DNA of 64,000 nt from Lepidonotus clava. Its lineage: Eukaryota; Annelida; Polychaeta; Phyllodocida; Polynoidae. The notes under the pieces were generated by a model that was given only the letters and a program-made list of their open reading frames with translations, had not been told where the DNA came from and made no database searches. The position numbers and the translations under genes were made by a program. Positions 48,026 to 58,017 of the stretch are shown in pieces. Every line of letters starts with the position of its first letter. Position 1 is the first letter of the stretch. Location: assembly GCA_936440205.1 (NCBI GenBank), contig OW387150.1, forward strand, positions 30,613,795 through 30,677,794. The letters are read 5' to 3'.

Positions 48026-48172
48026 TTGTTGCTCCGTGAACGACGACGTGCAGAGCGGAGGAGCCAGTGGACGCGCGTGACGTCATCGTGACGTCACGCG
48101 CGCGCTCGTACCCCGGCAACCAGACTAGCAACGCTGGTGACGTTATACCGTGATAATGGGATTATCCCGCAA
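48024..48172 (-). repeat. Ngaro repeat A1
   Basis: The 5' end of the element on its coding strand; near-identical direct copy at 43597-43743. Confidence 0.9.
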
Positions 48173-48589
48173 AACATGTGTTTTTAATACATCATTCTAT
48201 ATGTTGCAATAAATGTTTCTTTTATCCTTATAACACTTGATGAAAAGAGTATGATTAGATTATTTCTAAAGTGAATTGTCCCCCTTTTGAAATATTGACT
48301 TCCAGTGTATAATGGTATATGAACATTCACCACCAGCCCCACCCCTACCCCCAATTTAATCTGATATTGGACTTCTTTTTGCAAATTTCATTAACTTTGT
48401 CACATGTAAAACATGATCTTCCAGAGGTTAGATGAATAGTAATACAATGTTATAGTATAGTAATATAAAATGAATTTTACATGATTGATGAGCAATGAAT
48501 AAGTTACAGATTCTTCAAAACATAGTCCAGGTCAAGTAGATGTCATGCCATCAGCGACAAATCAACTTAATGAAAAAAAAGTGGCTGGG

Positions 48590-48875
48590 TTTCCACCCTT
48601 CCAGTCTCTGGACAGGCTGTGAAACAGTAGGTCAAAACGTCTGTAATTCCAGAACTCCAGTCACATCCCTCAATGCAAGGGTGGATCCAAGGGGGTGTCA
48701 AGGGGGTCCTGACGCCCCCTACCCCCCTTTTGGTGCAGATTTATACTCAATAAAAAAAACAAAAAAACATTGCACTAGCATGTGCCAATGTGTAACCTTT
48801 TAGTAATTATCTTATTAACAGATCCCTGCTAAATCTGCCTCTTTAGAAACATCCTCACTTATACAGAATTTACTC
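48590..48875 (+). repeat. upstream segment shared with gene B
   Basis: It aligns with 31190-31440 (AAACAGTAGGTCAA, CTGTAATTCCAGAACTCCAG, TCACATCCCTCAATGCAAG), including the diverged GGATCC-family repeat. The match stops at the LINE at 48876 and resumes at 52041. Confidence 0.8.
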
Positions 48876-48880
48876 AATTA

Positions 48881-51085
48881 GTGAACATAGATTACGCAAA
48901 GAAAAAAACACCAGCATACAAACATATGTCTTTCTTTGAAAAGGCCAACAATCTCAAACAAGTTATACATACGAGCACACGAATAACAAACAAATCATCA
49001 ACCCAGATAGACCTCATGTTGACTAATGCACAATATATAAAAGAAACGGGTACGCTAGATACATTTATAAGTGACCATAGACCAATCTATATGGTCAAGA
49101 AAAAACCCAGGGAGCAAAAAATCAGAACTACCTTTGTTGGCAGGTCGTATCGCAATTATAATGCAGAAACACTAAAAGAGAAATTGAATGACCATAAGTG
49201 GGACAGTTTCTATGACAAGCAAGATATAGATGAGAAGTGGGACGTCATACAACAATGTGTACAGGCGGAAATAGACAGACAATGTCCTATAAAAAGGTCA
49301 AATTTCAGGAATACATAGCCACAATATTATGACCAACGAGATAATAAGACAAATGAGAGAGAGGGACTATTTCTACAAGAAAGCTAGGAGGAAAAATCGC
49401 GAGGATGATTGGAATATAGCGAAATACTTAAGGAATCAAGTAAACAGAATGGTGAAGCAGGCAAAAGCAGACTATATCAAAGGAAAATTAAGGGAAAATC
49501 AGGACGATAGTGCTTAATTCTGGAGGGCCATCAAAGAAGTGTTCCCCAATAAGAAAAATAAAACAAAATCAATAATTAGACTGGAAGACTCAGATAAGAA
49601 TAAAATAGGAGAGGATAAAGTAGCAGAATACATAAACAGCTTCTTTGTAAATGTAGGAAACACAAAGATACAAAAACAAGACAGAGAACAAATGGGAAAT
49701 CATGAAGAAATAGATGAGAGAGAAACCACTCTAAGACTGCGAACAGTCACGCAGGCTAAGGTAAATACAATCATAAAAGCCATAAACACATCCAAATCAT
49801 CAGGGTTCCCACACATAAAAACAAAAGTAATAAAAGATGCATTGCTCGCCACAAATGAACAGATAACACATATAATCAATGAGTCAATAGCACAAAATCG
49901 CTTCCCCACGCAATGGAAAAAAGCAACAGTCACGCCTAAACCAAAAGCAGGAAATCATAAAGAAGTAACAAACTACAGGCCAATATCGGTGCTTCCAACA
50001 CCAAGTAAAATACTGGAGAGAGTAGTACACAATTAGCTGAGCAACCATCTTGAAGACAAAAACATACTCACTAGCTGCCAATATGGGTTTCGAAAACAGA
50101 GATCAACACTACATGCAACCACCCAGTTAGTAAACCACATTAACCTAAATAGGATAAAAAAAAAACCTACACTGTAGCACTCTACATAGATTTCAAGAAG
50201 GCATTTGACTGTCTGCAATACTCTAGACTATTTGAAAAATTGGATGGTCTAAGCATTCATGAAACTCTAGTTGAGTGGATAAAGGACTACCTAAATGAAA
50301 GGGAACAGAGAACAATGGCCAATAACAAATTGTCAGAGCCTCTAACAGTAAAACAAGGAGTCCCGCAAGGCTCTATATTGGGCCCCCTCCTCTACATCAT
50401 ATATGTTAATGACATAGTAAAGATCATACAAAATACAAATGTGTTCTATGCAGATGACACAGTGCTATACATGAGCAGCAAAAATGTACGGCAAGCCATA
50501 GCGAAAATACAAATAGATCTTGACTGCATGCAGGAATGGTGCAAAGAAAATGGTATATACATAAACCCCCAAAAAACCAAATATATGATTTTTGCCAATA
50601 CCACAGTTAAGAACCCTATAGACAAGAATAACAAACAAATAGGACTCAAGGTAGGAAACATGGAGATAGAGAGAGTTTCAACATACAACTACCTAGGTAT
50701 AACACTAGATGAACGTCTAAATTTTGAGGCACATGCAAAAAACATCACAAACAGAGTCTCCTTAAAAATAGCATACCTAAGAAAAATCAGAAAATTTCTA
50801 ACAAAAAAAGCGGCTCTCATGGTATACAAGAACATGATACTCCCTGTTATGGAATACGGAGATATATATCTGGATTCAACAACGAAGACCACACAAAAAA
50901 AGTTACAAACACTACAAAACAAAGCCCTTAAATGCGCATTACAGAAAGACAAACGCTACAGCACCAAAGAGCTGCATAGGGAAGCAAAACTGCAAAGGTT
51001 AAATGCTAGAAGGAAACTCACACACTGTTACACATATACCAAGTGGCCCACACACCAGGCTTTAAGGGATGGAAAGCCAGAGTGA
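48881..51085 (+). pseudogene. LINE endonuclease-reverse transcriptase ORF, broken
   Basis: 48881-49318 encodes the end of an APE-type endonuclease (STQIDLMLTN and ISDHRPI, with the terminal Ser-Asp-His). 49329-50036 is the linker and fingers region (NYRPISVLPTPSKILERV). 50240-51085 holds the palm with GVPQGSILGPLL and FYADD, the polymerase active site, and the C-terminal part (KYMIF, YNYLGITLD, ILPVMEYGD). Stops in frame at about 49316, 49515 and 50034, and a frame change near an A run at 50157-50166, break it. The N-terminal half of the endonuclease is missing. It belongs with the non-LTR elements of the Jockey/CR1 type; the clade is not resolved. Confidence 0.8.
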
Positions 51086-52035
51086 GCATACACACTAGAA
51101 GCAGCAATAAGCATCAGCTACAGATAAAGACACCTAGAACACAAAAATTCCAAAATAGCCTAACGACAGGGGTCCAAAGCTGTGGAATGCATTACCAAAG
51201 GAAATACAAACCTCGAACAGTTATGCTATTTTCAAAATGAAACTAGAATCGTACAAAAAACAAAAAACAAAGACAAAGACAAAAACAAAAGGGGGGAAAA
51301 AAAGTAAAATAAGGAGGATTATCTAATGAAGCATCAGTTCACCAATTCACCAATCTCACCCTACATAACCTACATAACCTACATTCATCACTACATCACA
51401 TCACCAACAACATCAAATCCAACAAACTGTAGCAACACCATCAAAAATGTACTCTAGCTGACATACATGACATAGTACCTTCATTGTACTTTTGGGTGAC
51501 AAGTGCGCTGACCCGTCATAGTACAAGCCTGGAGCACGTTAACCTGTCACAGTACAAACCAGCAGCAGTCACCATACTTGCCAATTCTCTTAATGACTGT
51601 CATCGTACAATACGATGGCATATACGCTGACATGTCACAATACAAACCTAGGTAGTCACCATACTTGTTGCTTTCGTTGTAAACAGGTCGACGTACATGT
51701 CTACATATTTTCCGCCAATATATTATCCTTGTACTTGTATTAAATATGTCACTATACAGTCTAATAGACTAGCATGCTGTCATAATGACGAATGTGATAA
51801 CCTATCTGTCATAAACTAGCTTTCTCGTCAGCCGTAATAGTTACCATCATTCTTGTCTCTAGTTTGATCTTAATCTTAGTCAATTTTAAATTTACTGTTA
51901 ATTGTAGCTGTCATATTTACCAGTAAGTCTTAAAACTGTTAACTCTCAGGTCTGGCATTCTCTGGAAGATCAGTTCACACGAACTGAAGAGTTGTATGAT
52001 GACATTTTATTCAGAAATAGATAATTAAAAAAAAA
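51086..52035 (+). other. LINE 3' end and 3' UTR
   Basis: After the reverse transcriptase stop comes an A-rich stretch (51250-51310), then a non-coding tail with repeated GTCA-TAGTACA-type words (ACCCGTCATAGTACAAGCCT, ACCTGTCACAGTACAAACC). It ends in a TTATTCAGAAATAGATAATT-A(n) terminus. Confidence 0.6.
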
Positions 52036-52094
52036 ACTCATTTTTTTTCCAGATTGATTCTGCGCTAACAAAGACTGACCATAAGATCATGACC

Positions 52095-54759
52095 ATGTTG
52101 CCGGTGACTCTCACTCTCGGAAACCATCAGCTGGTCCTCCAGCAAATGAGACCAGAAAAGGTTTTATTTCTAGATATATTTAATCACACTAACATCAAAT
52201 AGAGCTCTGCCCCACTGTTTGCAGTATTCAGGAGGAGAAAAAGACTTTATTTCGTGGGTTTATTCTGTTGTCAAATTTTGGAATCAGCAGTGGGAGTAAC
52301 AGAAAGTTTTATTATTCGAATGGTATTAATTTTAGGGTGGGAGATGAAACAAAATAGCGAGAACCAAAACCTGCCTGTGAAATATATACATATAACCAAC
52401 CAAGAAGGGAGTACGAGGGGGTTATCACCCCGAGCTGGGACCCCAATATCAGCCCAAGGCCAGGGCCCAAAGGGCCGGCCCAGGGCTGATATCGGGGTCC
52501 CGGCGAGGGGTGATAACTGCCCGAGGACTCCCTTCAAGGTTGGTTATGGATTTATTATACCTTTTCTGTTAGATTTGAGCTCCCAAGGAAGGATGCACAG
52601 CAATCAGTGATGGTGGGACTTTGATGCTGCACATTTTTTAATGTTTTTTTTCATATAACTCTTTTGATATCCATCAGATCTACAAATTGTAAGCAGTAAA
52701 ATGTAGCTAGGAACGTTGTTCAGATATTGCAAATGTTAGATTATTTATTTCTTATTTATTTCATTTTTGCATGAATTTTAGAAAAATAAAAAGTTTCTGT
52801 ATCACACTGCAGGGCAATACAAGGCTGGTTATCACACAGGTTTGTATTACCCTGTGTTAAACTGTTAACTACTAAACTTGTATCACCCTAAGGTATAATA
52901 AGAACCTGTATCCTATATCATGATCGCAATCCCTATAGGTTCATAGATACCATCAGCATTACCTTGCTTTCTTAAAAGAAGCATGTGATGTTAAGCAACA
53001 TTCTGTATGGTTCTATATTGGTTCTTGTTACGTTATTTTGATACCTCCCAATAACGTTGCTGCAACATTCTGCTGTGACAGTGCACTGCAATATTATTAT
53101 TGCAAATACAACATTTATGTTCTGATAATGTTCTTCGACCCAAACAGAATTTTTTTTATAATGGTCTGTTTTGGTCCGATCTAAACCTCACAAAAAGATA
53201 ACTTTATGACAACATTCTGATTTGGTGAGGTTCCAATCACACTATCAATAATGTAATGTAATAATGGCTCTCGGTGAATGATAATGCCAATTTTTGTGTT
53301 GTCCATGAACATGGTTAACATGGTTAACATGGTTTAATTGCAGTTGATGAAAAATAAATCTAATACAGACTGCAGATGTACTCAGCAATTGTTTTTACCC
53401 AGCCTGCACGCACCTATGTCTGGCGAAAGCCTGTGACAGTGTATGCTAACAAGTGCAATAACAAACGCTGAGGGTCTGCTTGGTCTGTAATATGTATAAA
53501 TGTATTCAGAGCAATTCAGAAAATTACCCCAAATATAGTGCCAATAAGGACGTGACCTTAGTCTAAACCTGGGACAGCATTCTCATTAAGTTACAGGGGT
53601 CTAATGTTGTATGCATTGACCTATTTTAGTTCTCAGTTCTGCAAAATTGTCTGTGCAGTTAGCTCTGCTACTAATGATGAGTCTTGTTTACGCTACGCTG
53701 ACTGTGGAATCAAAATTCATTATACCATATCATCTGATATTTCTGTGGAAAATTCTGCTAATTCTATCTATTGTAAATGCAGCTCTTCCCTTTTTCTCAA
53801 TATTTCATATGGTTCCATTGGTCTGCTAATACAGAAAGATGAGAAAAATTTGAATTAAATGTTATTGGTTATCATTCCACACCAGCAATGATTTTCATAA
53901 TTATCTTAAACTTCAGGTGAGACTATTTTTTTAGTACTTATTAGCATCCATATAAACAAACAACAGAGACATAGGATTCCAAGTGTGAAACATCACCAAT
54001 TTAAAACAAAATTAATAATAATAGGACAAGTGCAGAACTCCCTCATTTAGATAATAGAACACAGTGACACACGTTTCTGCTTGGGGAAATCATTGGCTGA
54101 CTTTGATTGCCGAATGATGGTTGCCAATAAAATCATATTAATACTTTTAGAAATACTTAAATGTTGAACTGAACTGACTCTATTTGTGTTGAAGCTGACT
54201 GAGGCCTATGCCTTGGTGTGTGCTGAGGCCAGCCTTAGTGATGATATAGGATGGGATGAGTTTACCTCTAAAGAATGTCTATCATGCGCCATGAATAGTT
54301 TGAAGAGCTTCGAGTTGACTGACCCAGGAACAGGAGGGCTGCGAGCCTTCATTGTACTGACCCCCACCCTCTTTGCTCGTACCATACTGCCCATATTGGT
54401 AGACGGGTTCTACTTCTGTGACCCACAAATAAAGGCTGCCATCACTAGATCTGTGGTTGAACTATGTGTCGACCTTGCTGCAGACCTTGGTTATGAGGTA
54501 AGGGAATGTATTGTGTCCTATTCCTAAGAGTCACATTATTTTATTAATCTTCTTGAATGTTGGACGGTTGTGAGTTATCATTTCTCATTGAGTTGTGTCT
54601 TAATGATGACAAAACTATAACAGGAGAGAAATGAATGTATTGGTTATCCTGAAACTAATAATGATAATGTGGTGAAGTTTTATGACATGTTTGACATGTT
54701 TGCATGCTTCCTCATCCCCACACCACCATTCCAACTGGAAGAACGCGTATCATGTATAC

Positions 54760-54797
<38 letters not shown>

Positions 54798-56274
54798 CCT
54801 ATAAACAAGACAATTCACATGCATTATACGTTTTATATATGTGAAATCACAACAAAACACACTTATTCACAAAAACAAATCACAAAAAAATAGAAAGCAG
54901 GAAAATGGCAGTTAGCATGTTTTCTAAACATTGATGTCATCACAACATGAACAAATATGAAATAAGAAACCCAAAGTTAACTGTCCCCTGTTTCTGATTG
55001 ATTGTACTCGCACTTATTTATAATGTATACTAAGTTCACGGGTCCACATAAGAAACTACAATCTGCTGAGGTATCTTTCTTCAGGACTTGGTGCTGAATG
55101 CCTTCCGTGAGAGCAGCCGTATGCATCTGCTGCTGACCGAAGGTTTTACACCGCTTGGCTGCATCCCAAAAAGTGGATACCTGCAAGGGAAGGGATGGGC
55201 GGATGGTTTCATCATGTGTAAACACGTCAAACAGGTATAGGCTTTATCAAGGATATGTTATAAAAGTGAAAAAAACTCAATCTATCAGATATATATTTAC
55301 AAACAGGGACATTAAGTACCCTTGAAGGCTATAGAGAGATCTTGTAAAGGTGACCTTTCCAAAATTGTTAAGGTCACATTAAAGGCTCTCTTAAAGGTCC
55401 CGAGATAGTCTTGTAAATATGACCTTTACATTACCTTTATGGCTGCTTAATGGCCCTATTTACAAAATTTGGATTCATTAAAGGTCAATTTTCATGAATG
55501 GATGAAACCTTTCAAAGTATATTGGATAACTGAAACATCTAAATTTTACAACCCTATATTCTATTCATATCTTTTCAACAGGGATCAAGAGAAAATAAGT
55601 ATATTGGTCAGAAGGACCAAGTGAGTGAACTTCCAGTCACATCAAGTGGGACCTCATCCTTGCTGCCAGATAACATGGGCCCACTCTGTTACTTTAAGCA
55701 GAAGCCTCGCCTGAACTCTATGCCTTTGATTTTTTCTTTAAAGTCAGGTAACAATGCCACTATAGGGTACATCCAAGAGGAAGAGATACCACAAGTATAT
55801 GAGATGTTCAGAGAAGCCGCGAAAGAAGGGGAAGGCTACTCCACTGATGAATTTCAAACAGTGGAGCTTTTCCGCTATTTCATTGTTGATTACGGACATT
55901 CATTTGTTGCTAGAAATGAGGAAACATCTGAGATCCTTTTTGCTGCTTCCATCACACCCAACCACTTTTGCCGCTCAATGGACCCCTTGTATTGTGACCA
56001 CTACATAGTTGTGAATCAAACAAAGAGAGGGAAGGGGCTTGGAATGCATGGTTCGCGGATCCTGCACATGATCTCTAAGTCACTTGGTTATACGGGAGTG
56101 ATAGAAGATTACCTGTCAGACAACCTACCATCTATGAGGATATTCAAGGCTTTAGGTTATACCCCTGCAGCTAGAATTCCGAGAGGAGCAATAGGAAAGG
56201 ATGGCAAGATGTTGGATTTACTGGTAGAATATGTGTACCTCACAAATATGCCATCTTTGGAGAGTAAACTTTGA
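52095..56274 (+). CDS. double-GNAT protein with PTS1 signal, paralogue C
   Basis: The coding exons are 52095-52160, 54195-54497, 55085-55234 and 55582-56274 (phase 0), giving 403 residues if the start is the ATG shared with B (MLPVTLTLGN); an in-frame ATG two codons earlier (52089) would give 405. Exons 2-3 are the GNAT-like domain without a CoA loop (CDPQIKAAITRSV). Exon 4 has the intact CoA loop RGKGLG, so C is the likelier active copy of the B/C pair. The end is LESKL, a PTS1 signal. AATAAA follows at 56503. A LINE (48876-52036) sits 12 bp before the exon-1 acceptor and may affect splicing or the 5' UTR. Substrate unknown; a peroxisomal acyl- or acetyltransferase is inferred. Confidence 0.86.
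52392..52547. mobile_element. palindromic GC-rich MITE in intron 1 of gene C
   Basis: 156 bp, nearly self-complementary from ATAACCAACC to GGTTGGTTAT, with arms of about 78 bp rich in GTTATCACCCC and GGGACCCC. It stands out from the AT-rich intron and is absent from gene B. Confidence 0.75.
52975..53265 (+). repeat. AACGTTCTG-family repeat in intron 1 of gene C
   Basis: It has GCAACATTCTGTATGGTTCT, ACGTTGCTGCAACATTCTGC, CGACCCAAACAGAAT and TTTGGTGAGGTT in the same order as the copy in intron 2 of gene A. Confidence 0.6.
53500..54190 (+). repeat. intron segment shared with gene B
   Basis: Counterpart of 32900-33590; see that entry. It lacks the MITE end found at the gene B locus. Confidence 0.75.
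54764..54796. repeat. (AT)n microsatellite in intron 2 of gene C
   Basis: A simple AT run. A shorter one stands at the matching place in gene B (about 34947-34968). Confidence 0.9.
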
Positions 56275-56509
56275 AAAGTTGAATTTAAACATTTCGAAAC
56301 TTTCAATTGATTACATCTATTAACTCCTACCTTAGCATGAGTCCCATTTATTGGAATGTAAAGTTGTGTGCACAAATGTGTTACTTGAATAGGGCTCAAC
56401 CAATCCCCTAATCCACAAATGAATTGAATATGAGCCTCCCAATTCTGATTTACAGTCTTCTATCTATACATTTAGAATATATGCTTATGATATAGTAAAA
56501 GAAATAAAT

Positions 56510-57380
56510 ATATGTGAAAACTTGGCTAATAAAATCTTATCAAAAGAAAATCATTGATGTCTTCTCTTTACTGAGGCATTTGATGCTGTACATTTAAAAC
56601 TTAGTATCCCCCTGCCCAATTTTGGTGCTACAGGTTTGACAAAATGAGAGCACCCTTGCAAAAATGGTCCTTACGCACCCAGCCTCAATCTTCTATAAGT
56701 TACGTATGATGATTCCTTCTCTATGAGATTTTAGCTGCTTTATTGTTCAGTATTTGTTTGGCATGCCATTCTATATGTGACCCGTTTTGGTGAATTGAGT
56801 CGGATGTTGCAAAGGGACGAATTTTAGTTAGGTAAACCATCAGAAAATACCAATTCTTAGCTTTAAAATAAGGTATAGCATGTCTAGATCCGATATCTAG
56901 GGCCTGAGATAAGTTGCGACGAAAATAAAAAGAAACTATAAGAAACTGAGAAAATGAGTTCAAAGTTTTTCTTACCGCGTGCTACCGCGGTCCTCCGATA
57001 AAGCCCTAGCAACATACACTTCTAATCGATCCTTGGTAATGAAACTTTACATAGTCATTCTACACTATTCTAGCTAACAAATACCAGAAATTAATACGTT
57101 TATAGACATAACTTTTATTCATGCCGGCGCTGCAAAAAGTGACAAAAATCTGGATCTGAAACAACAACTTAACCTAGAACGGCAAGCATAAAGCATCACA
57201 ATACCTCATCTTGGCAGCTTAAAAACAACTCTGTGATGACCCTATATACCCTGGGTATCCACAATGTGTCTATAAAATTTCTTGGAATGTTCATGATTGT
57301 CTTTGGTCATTAAAATAGTGAAAAGCCACTGAGGTAAAATCATAAAATCAAAAAAAGTCTTAACAACTGAAAAAAGTTAA
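56510..57380. other. intergenic DNA without assignable features
   Basis: AT-rich DNA 3' of gene C. No exon or repeat could be supported. Confidence 0.4.
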
Positions 57381-57386
57381 CAATGT

Positions 57387-57862
57387 TCAAAATAGATTTC
57401 TCAAAATAGTCCTGGGCCTGCCATGACCATGTTTAGCACGTTTACTAAGACAGCCCCTGCCCCTAGCTGGGGGTGGGGGGCCTTCCTCTTCTGAATCAGA
57501 AGAATTTGATTGCCTCTCCAGCTGTCTGACCAACTCCTCCTCCTCCCCCTCCGATCCTGATGATGTGTCTGGGGTCTGTCCTCTGCCTCTGCCTCTGCCT
57601 CTGCCTCTGCCTCTGCCTCTGCCTCTGCCTCTGCCTCTGCCCCGAATGCTCTTGAAGAGATACCACTGTCTTTTGGCAGGGAGGCAAGGGAATTGGGTGG
57701 GCTGAGGGCCTTCCTGGGGGACAGCTTCAGGGGCAACAGTCAGCATCTTAAAGGTCTCGGGGGCCAAGTCGGCATACTGCCAGAAGGTAACGTGACCCTT
57801 GTTCTGGTCAGAGAACACAAAGTGATGATACTGTTTTATGCCCTTGACTGGTTTATGTTTTC
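57387..57862 (-). pseudogene. unrecognised protein fragment with (Arg-Gly)n tract
   Basis: On the minus strand a frame of about 155 residues reads HKPVKGIKQYHHFVFS, then VTFWQYADLAPETFKML. An (RG)n tract follows, encoded by a CCTCTG hexamer array (57580-57642), then Ser/Glu-rich acidic stretches and a basic GRGRG/KRAKHG end. The first 70 residues look like real protein, and the RG tract resembles nucleic-acid-binding tails. It lacks a clear start, and the frame ends at a repeat (57915). I do not recognise the family. It may be a piece of a transposon protein or an orphan exon. Confidence 0.35.
57580..57642. repeat. (CCTCTG)n hexamer microsatellite
   Basis: About ten hexamer units, read as Arg-Gly on the minus strand. 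Confidence 0.95.
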
Positions 57863-57914
57863 CCCATGTTTGATAATAAATAGTGATAGGATTAATGATA
57901 ATTTCTATGCAAAA

Positions 57915-58017
57915 GCCTTGTGATTTGTCGACATATTACCCAGCATGCATCCTATTCTAGGCTAACCTGCAGGGACAACTCGGAAAATTGACTATCCGTG
58001 GTAGGGAGAAATTACAG
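57915..58017 (+). repeat. conserved 100-bp repeat, third copy
   Basis: It contains TTTGTCGACATATTACCCAG, GCTAACCTGCAGG and GACTATCCGTGGTAGGGAGA, matching 12832-12930 and 32781-32880. Confidence 0.6.

Larger units (their letters stand above)
43409..48172 (-). mobile_element. Ngaro-type tyrosine-recombinase retroelement
   Basis: The 4.76-kb element has the split direct repeat order that defines Ngaro elements. Read on the minus strand it is A1 (48172-48024), genes, B1 (43822-43743), A2 (43743-43597), a 107-bp spacer, and B2 (43489-43409). A1 and A2 differ only slightly over about 147 bp, and B1 and B2 likewise, so the insertion looks young. It encodes a Gag-like protein, a reverse transcriptase-RNase H and a tyrosine recombinase in overlapping frames. 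It looks whole or nearly so. It lies between genes B and C, opposite to them. Confidence 0.88.
48876..52036 (+). mobile_element. 5'-truncated LINE inserted next to exon 1 of gene C
   Basis: The LINE begins inside the endonuclease (NIDYAKKK...) and runs to an A-rich end. ACTCA stands on both sides (48872-48876 and 52036-52040) as a likely target duplication. The matching place in the gene B locus (about 31437-31443) has no LINE. After the coding part a 3' UTR of about 950 bp ends with an AT-rich tail (about 52000-52035). It lies in the same orientation as gene C, 12 bp before the AG acceptor-exon junction at 52052/52053. Confidence 0.85.
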
